Source: Nageia nagi (lineage: Eukaryota > Pinophyta). From it: a DNA stretch of 64,000 nucleotides. The notes beneath the pieces are model-generated. The model was not told where the DNA came from. It searched no databases and saw nothing but the letters and a program-made list of their open reading frames with translations. The position numbers and the translations under genes are program-made. The DNA lies in the NCBI GenBank assembly GCA_050084985.1, contig JBITNC010000001.1, positions 51,770,001 through 51,834,000 on the forward strand. Direction: 5' to 3'. Positions 36,398-48,289 of this stretch are shown piece by piece. Each line of letters opens with the position of its first letter. The first letter of the stretch is position 1.

Positions 36398-37129
36398 AGG
36401 AAACCACGTGCTCTTCTAAGATAAAATATAGGAGTGAATATTTTGATGACAAGCTAAAAGCGATACGCATTCCAAGCAAGGTGGAAGTGAATGACGATTA
36501 TTGAGTTGGACAATTTATAAATGAAATAAAATGAACAAAACGGACAGCTTTGTCTGCAACTCTCCATGTGGACAGATAAGTCTGAGAGCAGCTATCATTA
36601 GTCCCTCCGTCACGAATGAGAATCGATCATTTAACTAAAGAATAACGCACGTCCTTTGGGGGGAGTAAATCTCACGCTTACGATTCTTATAATGGATTAA
36701 AGATATTCTCAATTGTAATTTACAATACAAACACAAATGCAACTTGCTTGTTTTTCAGGTCATTCGTAACAACTTTTAATAACAGCTTTTCCATTTCTAT
36801 ATTTGAATAATTAGACCCTGGACCGACCATTTCCCTCCATGTGGCTGAGATCAAGATGGCAAGAACCCTGGATCCAAATTGTAGGTATGCATTAAATTAT
36901 TAATTCTTGTGTATTATATATGTTTGGTTAATAAATAAATTATAAGTAATTGTTTAAATATATTATTGATAAAAGAGAAAATCTAATTAAATTTTTTAAA
37001 ATTTAATGATGAAGATTCGAAATTTTAATTATAAGAAATATATAAATTAAGAAAAAGCTGTAAAATTTTTAAAATAATTCAACTTTATTAAATTAAGTTT
37101 TGAAAGGCGTGAAATTGAAGTACGCCACT
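36398..37129. other. Non-coding stretch with a G-box
   Basis: No gene supported. CACGTG at 36405-36410 could be part of an old promoter. The part to about 36880 is GC-richer than the surrounding repeats and may be ancestral single-copy DNA. Confidence 0.3.
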
Positions 37130-37445
37130 GTTGGATCCTCTGCCTAGCCTTCGCCTATCTCTTCGAAGTTCAGTCTTCCCATCTGACGAGAAATACGACT
37201 AGATATGAACGTACCAAATCCCCAGATACGTGGGTTCAAATCTCCAGAATGCCGGTACTTGATCGACAACATAAAGTAATGGTGTTCATTAGCAACCTTT
37301 CACCGGCCCATCTGATACCTGGCTGGCTCAACAAGCAAACTGCGCGACCCCACTTTTACTCTTTCTTATTACGTGAGGTTGGAGACAAATATGGGTTTTT
37401 ATTTCTTAAATACCTGTTAAATTACGTGTTTTCTGTAAAATAAAA
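37130..37445 (+). repeat. Paralogous segment A1 (copy of the region upstream of the acyltransferase gene)
   Basis: Matches about 54245-54510 in the same orientation. Shared landmarks are GAACGTACCAAAT / GAACGTACAAAAT, AATGGTGTTC, TTTCACCGGCCCATC, CAACCCCACTTTT-like blocks and ACAAATAT. The homology continues at 43762 after the LINE. Confidence 0.75.
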
Positions 37446-37955
37446 AAAATTTAATACAAAATTAAATTTTTGTTTTTAAAATTATAAAATAAATTAAAAT
37501 TAAATTTAAAATAAAAATATTATAAAACTAATCAAAATAAAATTATAATTTTTTTATAAAAAAGACTTTGTATTAAATTAAATTTTTTTGGTATAACAAA
37601 AGTGGTGGATTAAGTACACCTCGTGAAAACACAAGATAATTTATCATTAATACATTAAACAATAAATTTAATCAGATGATTAAGGTGTGCAAAAGTTATC
37701 CATAACATCTAGATACTCTCAACCTTGGCTTTAGGGCTCATTACATGCCAACCATCATCATCTAGAGCATTAATATCTTCATTATTTTCTACCTAGTAAC
37801 ACACATTAATAACAACCTTATAGGTTGTAGAAGATGTTCCCATATCACCCCAACTAACTAAATTAGAAGGTGGCAGGCGAACATCCTAACAACTCTAGGG
37901 GTGAGGAGAAACTCGATCCATAGGCTAACTTCGCTTGAGATTCAGAAGAGGTTAG

Positions 37956-38063
37956 GACCAGTGATGACTCTGTGATGGTCCAAAAGAATTACATCCACTG
38001 GAGAAGAGTGACCAATGATGATTTTGTGATGGTCCAAAAGAATTACATCCATTGGAGAAGAGT
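37956..38063 (-). repeat. 54-bp tandem duplication in the LINE 3' region
   Basis: Two units, 37956-38009 and 38010-38063, nearly identical (shared GTGATGGTCCAAAAGAATTA). Confidence 0.9.
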
Positions 38064-38179
38064 TTGGTGTGAGACGAACGCCCACAAGATCAGAATGATG
38101 TTGAGGGGTTCCATTTGTGGGAACCTAGCTGATGGAGCATGGTGCATCCCCCTAATAATCAAGTAAGTTCTGTAGATGA

Positions 38180-41100
38180 TGAACCTCACATTCACTTTCT
38201 TCACTTAAAAAATTATCTACAACTAGCTTTCATAAAAAAATAGCATATTTTTCAGCCAAAGAAAATGAAGAAGCTTCCTATCATGCACAAATAATATGAT
38301 TCCTAACTTTCCATAGATGATATAAAATATTGAGCCGAAAAATATGCCAAACTTCCCTTAAGGTTCATAAAATTATACAAGGGTCCCTTGATAACGCATG
38401 AACCGAAGAGTAAGGGGTGACCAAAAAATGGTTAAAAAGGATAAAATCTAACTCCATGCAGCTGAAGATTTAGAAGAAGACCAAAAAACATGGACTAAAT
38501 TATTAGGTTCCCCATATAAAGCACAAACTGGGTTGGTCACAGCCAAATGTTGTAACATATGTTCAATAGGTAAACCTTGTTACAAAAAACTCCAAGAGAA
38601 AAAAAACTTTACTTAGGATCAATATATTGGGTCCAAATTACAGAAAACCTTAATCTCCATCTAAACTAGGTAGAAAAAAGATCCCATTTATTGTTTAAAT
38701 GCTCAAACATGCGGATATTAGGCAATAGCTAGAGATAGTTTAACTTAGATTTAAATTTCTACAAATGAATGTTCTTAGCCCAACACCATTCATCCCACCA
38801 AGGCTTCTAAAAATGTCCTCCCAACTTTCTCAAATGGAAAAGGGGAATTTTATTAAGAACAACATCAAAAGTGGCTTATCATCCTCTTATAAATTTATTT
38901 TTTAACAAAATGCCTCCCAAGGTAACCAATGCTTGGTTTGAGAATTAAAAAATTGCTTAAGAGAGTCAATTTCCTTCTTATGAAAGTGAAGGCATCTGAC
39001 CCACTGAACACATGCCAAAGGAAACAATAAAATTTAAGAACATGAGACCACTAAATATTTAGGAAAGAGAGGGAGGCCTTTGATGAATTTTGCTTCCCAT
39101 TCTAATGAAGCCACGATTTGAAAGCTTCCCATGCCTTCCAAATACTTTTTGCAATAAACAAACTAGAAATATTGATAGGAACTTGAGCATAAGAATTTTT
39201 TGAAGGTCTAAACCCTTCAAAGACTTCTTACCATAACGAGGCCTATAGAATTACAATATCGAATGAGGATTTTCCATGCCTCAACACACTCCAGGGCTTT
39301 AATTATCCATTTACCACAAAGACAAACCCTTCATTCTAATAATAAAAATATCTATTCCTCTAGTTGGACGAGCAAGGAAATAAACATCCCATGTAACTTT
39401 GTGAAGGCCTCACTTTTGCATATCAAAAGCCCAAAGAAAATCTCTAAGAAGCTGTCCAACTTTTGATAGCATGCCTTAAAAGGAACACAACATGAAGAAT
39501 AATACACATGAGTGGAGGCTAAAATTTTTATGCAAATTTAGTATCTCCCAACAAGAGAAATCATTTTAGTAGTATAATAGGGGAGACCTGGTAAAAAAAA
39601 AGGGGATATAAAGAAACTTAAACACCTCATCAGGTTGAATTAACTTCTAGGGAAAAGGGTAACCTAACTAGGAATAGGTCTTGAAGACTACTTGAAACAT
39701 GAAGTTTTTTGCCATTGAATACTAGAAGCAGAGGCATAATAAAAAATATTCAAACATGTTAAAATAGAAATTATGAACTATTCATCTTCATGTAAGGTCA
39801 AAAAGGAATCATTAGCAAAGTGACCATTAATAAGACGAAAGGGGGAATTGAGTAGAGAAACTCCATGGATAACACCTTGCTCAACTTTATGTACTAAAAG
39901 TAACTAAAAGCTTCAACAACTAACATAAATAGAGAGGGGGCTAAGGGGAAACCTTAACAGATAGAGCAAGCAAGAGTGATGGGAGCACATTGAACACAAT
40001 TCATTGTAAGAACAATAGAAGCATCTTTAAATAACATTGAGATTGACTAAATAAAGAGTAGACCAAACCCAAGAGTCCAAAGCATGGATAATATAAAATT
40101 CCACTCAATTCTATCATAGGACTTTTCAAAATAAATTTTAATAAACAATGCTTCTTAATTAGAGACTCTTGCCCATTCTATTCCTTCCCAGAATGCAATA
40201 CCATTAACCAAGATATATCTACCTTTGACAAAACCTATTTTAATGTATGAATGATTAGAGGGAGTAAAGTCCTGAGCTTAAGAGCTAAAGCTTTGAATAC
40301 AATTTTATAGCTCACATTCAAAAATGTTATAGGCCTCTAATTTGTGATAATCTCAAGGTCTCTTGCCTTGGGGATGAACTTTGCCTTTAATAATTGATTA
40401 GCTTAGGGAGTTAGTTACCATAGCTTCCTTATACACTTGTAAAAGATCAAGGACAACTAAATTCCAAAATTCTTTATAAAATTCACATGGGAAACCATCA
40501 ATTATAGGGGCTTTATCATTTCCCATATGAGAAAAGAAGTCTTAAGATGCTCCAAGAAAGAGGAAAATCACAAGTATCCTTCTAAGCCTTAGAAAGCCTC
40601 AAAGGTATGATAAAGCAACAATCTTGAATAGCTTATTATCAAGAAGAAATAATAGGTTGAGCAACAAAAACTTATAGATAATGAGACAAAAAATTACTAA
40701 TAATATCAAGAAGGGAAGTGAAATAAAGACCTTTTGATTGAATTACATGAAACTGAGTGGCATGAATAGGAGGGTGAAGGCATTTAAAAAACTTCTTAGA
40801 GATTTTATTTCCCACCTTGAGCCAATTCATTTTAGCTTGTAGCTGGGCTCATTTTGGTTCGTAAAGATAAATTTTTCTAATTTCATGACATAAAGTAGCA
40901 ACATGAGCTTGAGTAGGTTGACTAAAGGGGTTTTCCTCTAACTAGAGAGTGGCTCTTACAAGCTCTACCCAAAGAGCAGTGTTTTCTTTCCTCCTCCTCT
41001 TAGCAACTTCAATGCCAAGAATGCGAAGAGTGTAGGTAGTTCTTGTAATAACATAATTCCACCATTGAATCCAACCTATTACCACAAAAGTCTAGGGAAT

Positions 41101-41965
41101 GATATTTTAGATATGACAAATATGGGCTTTCATAGAGTCACTTTGTATAAAATATACATTTAGATAAAACTAGGAAGTAAAAACCCTATGAGATGTGTGC
41201 TCTTGAGAAATTCAAATAAAATAGAAGCATGATCAGATAAGATGGTATCGGGGGGAACCATCACAAAGGGGTTTGAAGGAGAGACTTGAGTAAAATGAAA
41301 GAAGTCACTTTCTAATAACATAGCATGATCAAGCATTTTTGAACTTGAGCATCACCACTTTGGAAGTTGGACTAGGTAAACCACTAAGCTTCAGGAAAGG
41401 CTTTAGGGGTAATACCAAAGTTGGGATAAAAAATCCTAAGCTTATTATTTATAAAAATCAAGCCTCTTTTTCTCCCACACTCCATTGCATAGGGGGTTAA
41501 CTTTTCTTATTTGATTCCTTTTCCACCATGTTGAAGTCCCCACATAAAACCTAGGTGGGAAAAGGTAACAACAAAGAAAGCCACCTCCATAAGGTACATT
41601 GTTGATGTGCATCATTAGAAGCATTGATATTGATGATGCCAAAAGGTTTATCATGTAAGCCAAGAAGAACCTAAACCACTTGGTTTAAAAGGTTAACCCC
41701 ATAAGAAATAACATTAGAACACCATCTTGGGTAAATTAAAGTGATAACACATCTACTCCCAAGAGAATGATTCATATGAAAAAAGGGACCCTCGACCAAA
41801 GAAATGAACAGGTGAACTAAAGAATGAATTCAAAACTTTAATCTCTTGCAAAAAAACAAAATTAAGATTACCATATAAGTGAGCAACATTAGATAACTCA
41901 CTTTGGATAGTGTACTTATGGGCTGGTTCTATTAGTCCTCTAACATTCCAAGAATAAAAAATCAT
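38180..41965 (-). pseudogene. LINE ORF2: endonuclease and reverse transcriptase
   Basis: Starts with an APE endonuclease: IFYSWNVRGL at 41960, then LNFVFLQEIKVL with the catalytic Glu, and a GDFN-like segment near 41530 (STWWKRNQIRKVNPLCNGVW continues it). The reverse transcriptase reads FVKGRYILVNGIAFWEGIEW, then DRIEWNFILSMLWTLGFG, and FVDDSLL where (Y/F)xDD is expected. Toward the end LPIEHMLQHLAVTNPVCALY and HVFW match the zf-RVT module found after the reverse transcriptase in plant LINEs. The protein nicks the target and copies the RNA there. Numerous stops make this copy dead. Confidence 0.85.
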
Positions 41966-42299
41966 TATGGAGTATCATGGACCTCAAGATCCATGCTCTC
42001 CTTGGAGTCCCCTAAGTCATCTAGGGTCTCGAATGCATTAGTATCACATTGATGAATGAGCACCTGGTGGTGGGTGTCAAAATTTTGCTATCACTTATCT
42101 TCATGGTCATCAGAACCCTCTCAATGAGGATTATGGGAGTGAGAAAACTTGTAACTTAAACTTTCCTCTACTCCATGAATCGGAGGAGTAGAAACAATAG
42201 AGGAAGAAGAAGTTCCTAACCAAATGAAAGAACCAAAAGTTTCAAACATCATAAGAAATTGAACAACCACCTTCAGCTAATAGACAACTAGGGGAGGTT

Positions 42300-43246
42300 G
42301 AGAATAAACTATATTTTCAATTTTGTAGGGGCCACAAGGTTTGGCTCCTTTTTCACCAAAATAGGTTTCTAGGGGACAACATTTGGCTCTTAAGTTCTTG
42401 ATGGGTGGTTGGGATGGTTGGAAACCACCTACCACTCTTCATCTCCACCCCTAACAAAAGCAATCAAAGCTGCAGATATCAAAGGTGCAGAAGAGGTCTA
42501 TTCTTTAATTCTTCCCACCTTAAGTGGGTAATCTTGAATCTTATGACCAAAGGATTGATAATGATAATAGGTGTTCAAGATGGTTAATGTAGACCACCTA
42601 CTGATGAATGATCAAATCTTTAATATAAATATCAATAAACTCTTAGAGATCTTTGGTGAGGTCAACCTTAATACAAACTCTTCGAGAGGATTGATCCAAG
42701 AAGAACCTCTCTGGTTTAAAGAAAATAAAGGATGCTAAGGTTTTAGCTAGGGAACATAGATACTTCCAACAAGAAATTGTCATACCAGAGAACCCAACCC
42801 ACACCGAGATGTTAGTGGTAGCTTCACTATAATTGTAAAGTCTCTATAATAACTTTACAAGATTAACATAGAGTTTTAGACCATCCAAGGTTCTTTGTTA
42901 AGAACTTTTTGTACATACATAGGGTCAAAGAAATTAATTAAAAAATAACCCTGAATGAGGTTCTAGATATTTTTTACTCTAATTCCATAAGGGATCTATA
43001 CTTGTCTAACCCAAGAATGCAACAAGGAGACATTGGGGATTCTACCCAAAAAATAGCCGATAAGCATATGAGTTTCAAATCATTGACAAGTAGAACAGAA
43101 CTCTTCAACATGATAAAATCTTGAGGAACAAAACCTTTACCTTGTATTACACCTCTGGTAGCAACTTGTAAGAACGTTTTGCTAGTGCCATTACTCACTC
43201 TAAGTGCTTTAATATCAAGTGAAGAGCTTGCAAGAGTGGTAGTCAT
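42300..43246 (-). pseudogene. LINE ORF1 (DUF4283-type)
   Basis: The frame 43246-42974 gives the N-terminal DUF4283 part. Broken frames then read RRVCIKVDLTKDL and EFIDIYIKDLIIHQ, followed by a region where a CCHC knuckle belongs (CSFDCFC-like, not intact; a frame with HKIQDYP is visible near 42540). This layout is usual for plant LINE ORF1, an RNA-binding protein. Confidence 0.65.
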
Positions 43247-43761
43247 ATTAAAAAGGCAGGAGAACCACCTAAGATAGGCATTAATGTGATGTCAAATCAA
43301 AATAAAATCCCAAAAAATCTCTAGAGAGAGAAGGAGATATGATGGAAACACCCAAAACCCTAGACTCAGACACATACAGATGGCTCATCTCTCTTGCTCA
43401 ACTTAAAATTATAATTTTCAATTAAAAAAAATAGTATTTAATTATTTTTTTTTGATAGAAGGGTTATTAGATTATATTTCATATAAAATAGAAAAAAATA
43501 TTATTTTTTTATAAAAATTAAACATTTCTATTTTATTATATAGTTCACTATTAATTCAAAGAAATATTATACATATAATGTTTAATTATTTATTTTTCTA
43601 AGTGAACATCATAATTACATTTTTATATTTTTAAAAGACATCAAATATGATGTTTTTTACTTTTCCAAAAAATTACAAATACTCACGTCAAAAATATTTT
43701 AAAAAGGAAAACAATGTTTGAATAAACATCAAATTCATGAAGAATTTGTTTTTTATTTAAA

Positions 43762-45050
43762 TGAAGGACTTATTTTTATTCATGAAAATCATCAAAATCA
43801 TAGTGTACTAGTACATACAACCATACTTTGTCTTCTGCAAATGTGAAATTAACATTTCTCAAATAAGTAAATTTTTGTATCATTCAACATGAGAACACAA
43901 AAAGAATGAAAGTATGCCCAATTCTATTTCAAAATGATGATTTTTTCTCATCATTTCTCAACATGAATTAATGTGTAATTGGTGTTATCCACCTAGAGGA
44001 CTAATCGTCCCTTCACAATAAAAATGGTTCTAACATTTGTGCATATTTTTGTTTGATTTTTTTTTGATGAGCACATTCTTAAGAGTCATAGAAAATATTC
44101 ATGATGGTTTTTCTAAAAGGCTATTTGGAGATTTGAACCTAGCATTTGGGTTCATATTCCAACATCCAGACCACTACATCAATGTTTCATTCATCACTAT
44201 GCATTCCAATCTTTCACTTGACTTTAATTGTGACACACTAGCAATATTTTTATTACACATTAACCTTGTAATATGCTTGGAATGCAGGAAAAAAATTCCA
44301 TCAAAAAAATTTGTAAATTTGTCAGAATATGTCAGTTGTAGGGGAGATTAGTCACATAGTTAAACAAATACATGTGTAACTTTCCTTTAATAATGTAGTC
44401 CATTGTATGTTTTAATTTTTCATCGTAAGCTCTTTTTTAAGATTCTTATGTTTATGCTTTACTCCTTTGAAGTAAATTTCATAAAATATGTAATACATTA
44501 TATTTATTACAAATATATGTTTAAAATATATAATTAAAATGCATTCTTATATTATAATTAGGACTTGTAATGTCTATCATGATAAACATATTGCATGATA
44601 ACATTCCATTGTAAGTTCAATGGCATGAATGTGAATTCATTCTCAAACATTATTTTAGGTCAATAGTCACTAATAACCAATGATTGACTATTTAAAGAAG
44701 TGCAACAATATTTGTACTTACAACATTCAAATTCTAATTGATATTTAATATGCTATAAATAATATATTTATATCATTAAATAATATGAAATAATTAAGAG
44801 GAATAAATAAGTCAAGGGAGTCATATTTACAAATTAGTCAACTCTTATAAATCACCATTATACCTCTAGTTATTCCAATAAATACTTGTGGATATGGTTT
44901 CATCAATTAATTGACCAATATATATTTGATTCAAATTTTGACTAAATATATTTGTATATATATTTATGCTAACTATTGTACATTATATTCATCGCATTCA
45001 TGAGGTATGTAGATCCAAGAAAGATAATCACTTTAAGTATATCAAAGTAT
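43762..45050 (+). repeat. Paralogous segment A2 (second half of the split duplicate)
   Basis: Matches about 54510-55370. Landmarks are ATCATAGTGTACTAGT / ATCGTAGTGTACTGGT, TTTCTCAACATGAATTAATGTGT / the related block at 54670, and ATATGTAATACATTATATTT in both. Further landmarks are CATTATATT...TCATGA and GATCCAAGA(A/T)AGA(T/G)AATC near the end. Confidence 0.8.
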
Positions 45051-45263
45051 TTATGTTAATCTAACATTACAATTTCTAGTATTTATATGTAGTTTCCTAT
45101 ACTTTATTTTATACATAAATTTATGGTTTTGTGTGCTTAGAGAATAACTATAGGTCACTCGTGATATTTTCAAACTTTAAATGTAAGTATGGTTTGTAGG
45201 ATATTACTTGCACACAAATGAAAAAAATTGAAGGAAGGAAATTATGATTACATTTTTCTACTT

Positions 45264-45480
45264 TCATCTCACCCTCTTATATCTTAAGCTCCTCAAGCAA
45301 TTTTTCTTGTGAAATTGCATCTTAAAAGTTATGATGTTGTTGGATTTGTAAAATTTGTTTCCCATAAATTCTACTAAATAATTTACATTTTCCTCTTGTG
45401 GTAGAGAATATGGCATGATTGTGGTTAATGTCCTCCACTTAGATACATAGTCCATTATAGATTCTTCATTGAATTGATGA
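45264..45480 (-). pseudogene. Retrotransposon gag fragment
   Basis: Frame 45455-45264 reads DYVSKWRTLTTIMPYSLPQE and NVNYLVEFMGNKF, resembling the retrotransposon gag domain segment 'Y..RW..L......LP.......F......'. Isolated fragment, no LTRs seen. Confidence 0.5.
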
Positions 45481-45490
45481 AACTTACTTA

Positions 45491-45725
45491 TTAAGAGTAT
45501 GGATCAACACTTCATAATATGTATAACATACTTAATGTATGGTGGTATTGGATCAATAGCAACTAAATTCATTATAATTCTCAAAATTCTCTATGATCAT
45601 TTTTATTCTATTTTCTTAAAAGTATGGATCAACACTTCATAATATTTATAACATACTTAACATATTGTGGTAATGGATCAATAGCAATTAAATTCATTAG
45701 AATTCCTCAAAATTCTCTCAAAGAA
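45491..45725. repeat. 125-bp tandem duplication
   Basis: AGTATGGATCAACACTTCAT begins at 45496 and again at 45621; similarity continues to CTCAAAATTCTCT in both units (45491-45615 and 45616-45725). Confidence 0.88.
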
Positions 45726-46700
45726 GATTCATGTATTAGCCTCCACGATACTCTTTATAGAGTTCCTCTAGATTTTATTGAGTTCTTCATAGCACAGTCA
45801 CATGTTAGCCCAACTTTTGACCAAAGGTTTAGCCTCCTCGATGGAGTTGGGAACCTAAGGTTGTAGACATTGGTGGTTCACTAAGGTCATAGATATGCTT
45901 CAAAGGTTTAATTTTTTTTGGATAGTCTTCCCCCTCCCTTTGAGTGGATGTTGAGGACCCTAGGTGACCCTTTGTCATCGATCTAAGAGCTAATTTATAA
46001 GGTCTTCATCCAATCCACTTGGGTATCCCCCTTCAACCTTTAATGCCCATGTTAGACCATTATGCACAAAATTTTCTTCATATCAATAGGGGATTGATTA
46101 CTCCTTAGGGTTACATCAACCTGCATCTTCCTTTGGGATTAAGGATGGCCCTTGGTCAATTTAGAGTCTTCTCACACTAGCTACGTATGGAGATGAATCA
46201 TCACTTATCTAGGGACTTGAGAGTCTATTGCCTTTATTGATGGGAGATCAAGTTCGAGGAGCATTTTATTTATAGATGCTTAGTTTACTGATAGATCAAA
46301 TACTTCTACTATTACCTTTTTTGGGATGCTCACAGTTCACTATCCACCTTCATACAACATCTAGATTAGTGTTGCCTTGCCCTATACTTTTGGGAGACCT
46401 TCCTTCTTTGAAAGCACCTCTTAGCACATGCACAACAACCTAAGGAGGATCAATGAATCACATCCTTTTTTATATCCTCTTCCTTAGAGGGGTCTCATCG
46501 GAGGCACCAAGAGGAAAAGCCACACCCTCTTCGTCAGACCAAGAGATGCATTCAGGTTACCCAAACCACACTGAGAGTGTAATAGATTACTCCTTTTTTC
46601 TCCAATACTAATCTTTTCGATGCACCCATGAGGACCTCTCAAGATGGCCTCTTAGATATCGTGAACTTTATACCACCCATCCCTTAGAGTTCAAAAAATA
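45726..46700 (+). pseudogene. Decayed transposon-type ORF, family uncertain
   Basis: Broken frames on the + strand include PLGLRMALGQFRVFSH and RMEMNHHLSRDLRVYCLY. These faintly resemble the 'PL...L...QL.PN.WR.L..F..L' pattern of plant gypsy-type transposon leader proteins. No active-site motifs are seen, so the assignment is weak. Confidence 0.25.
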
Positions 46701-46829
46701 TATTTTATGTATGGATTGTAAAATGATTTGTTATTAGAAATCAAATTATCATAATAGAAAATCATAATATGTGGATTGGATGGAGCTTCACCTATGAAAT
46801 ATAATAATGATGAATTATAAACTAAACTT

Positions 46830-47412
46830 TTTTTTTAGCCCAACTTTGGATTCAACTGAGAGTGTGAATGGGACAAAAGGATTAAACCAAGAGAAGGAAA
46901 TGTTGACTATGAAGATAGCTATGAAGAAAGGAAAGTAGGCTCGCACGGAGGTCCTAAAAATTCAAGCTAATTTAGAAGAGACAAGCACTTTTAGAGGAGA
47001 TCGTAGAATCATCATAAGAGTAAAAAGGAAGATACACATGGTTCAAAAACATGTGGGATGCCCAAATCACTACAAAAATAGGGAGGAGATAATGAATGAT
47101 ATAGTTGATGGCAAATAATCTACTATGATCAAGTGTGGGTGAGGTTTTCTTCTAAAAATTGATAAGAATTAGATTAAAGGCAAACTCACTATGAACTTTA
47201 TAGTTGATAAACTCAAAAATTTCAAACTTAGAATGTATTAGACAAATAACAAAAAGTAACTGGTATTTAGTTTGTGGATAAATAAGAATATCTCTACCAT
47301 CTAGGCCTGTACAAAATAAATAGGATGGATGGATGATCAATTTTTTTTCTTACAAGTGAGTTCTTGTATAAAAGAACCCCTTTAATTTTACCCTTACCAA
47401 AAAAAAAAAAAA
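46830..47412 (+). mobile_element. LINE 3' end with poly(A) tail
   Basis: Ends TTTTACCCTTACC followed by 14 A (47399-47412), the usual 3' structure of a plant LINE. Upstream sequence is 5'-truncated non-coding debris. The left boundary is approximate. Confidence 0.5.
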
Positions 47413-48289
47413 CTAAAGTATTTTATGATGTGGTTAATTTATTATCAAATCATTGTATTATGTATTAAGAGGGATTAGATATAACAAATATTTTAAATTA
47501 CTTTCTAAAATTGTATTATATTGAAAAACTAGCAAATAAGATATATGCATGGTAAAAACAAGCAAAAAAATATGGAGAGTTTGAAAACTTTATGAATAAT
47601 TTTAAAATAAATAAAATATTAGTACTTTGTATTCATTGATTTTAATGGATTTCTTGAAGATAAGACATGGAGAGGTGTGTCAAAATCATATTAGCATTAT
47701 TATACAAATGGAAACAAGATGAAATAAAAATGTACCAAATGGAGATAATGTTTGAAGTTCATTTTTGCATTAATTAAGTGTTGATGTTTTATTTGATTTT
47801 AATAAATTAAATAAAAAAATTTAAAAATTTTGACATTGCTTATAGTGAAACTCATCTATAACGTTTTATTGATTTTCTTCATTAAAGATTTTCAACAAAT
47901 ATTTTTATTACAATTACATAATATGTAATCATTTTTTTAAATATTAAAAAAAAAATTATAATTTGAATAAATTATATATACATAACATATAATTTTAAGA
48001 TTTGGTATTCAAGTAATTAATCTTGAGAGATATTTTATATATAAGGGGGAGGTAGAAAGTTCATTTGTCACTTTTGTATCTGTTTAAAATAATCAAATGG
48101 TTGAAATTGATCCAAAATTGATATTTATTACATAATTATTTATATTTTTATTTAATAATATTTATGTAATGTATAAAGTTATTTAAGCTAAATACCTCAA
48201 AATTGATACCTCTCAAATTTTTATAGATATATATTTAAGTTATCTAAGCTAACATTAAAAAAAATGAAAAATAAATAAATTGAATTGAA
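47413..48289. other. AT-rich non-coding stretch
   Basis: Very AT-rich, no gene seen. Confidence 0.45.

Larger units (their letters stand above)
37553..43404 (-). mobile_element. Long LINE (non-LTR retrotransposon), about 5.8 kb
   Basis: Read on the - strand: 5' region near 43390, ORF1 (DUF4283, zinc knuckle) at about 43246-42300, endonuclease at 41965-41445, reverse transcriptase at about 41000-39750, zf-RVT region near 38560, and a 3' end running into A-rich DNA left of 37590. AAAATTATAATTTT occurs at 37539-37552 and 43405-43418 and is a candidate target-site duplication. It lies in AT-rich DNA, so the exact ends are provisional. ORF1 and ORF2 carry many stops. Confidence 0.8.
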
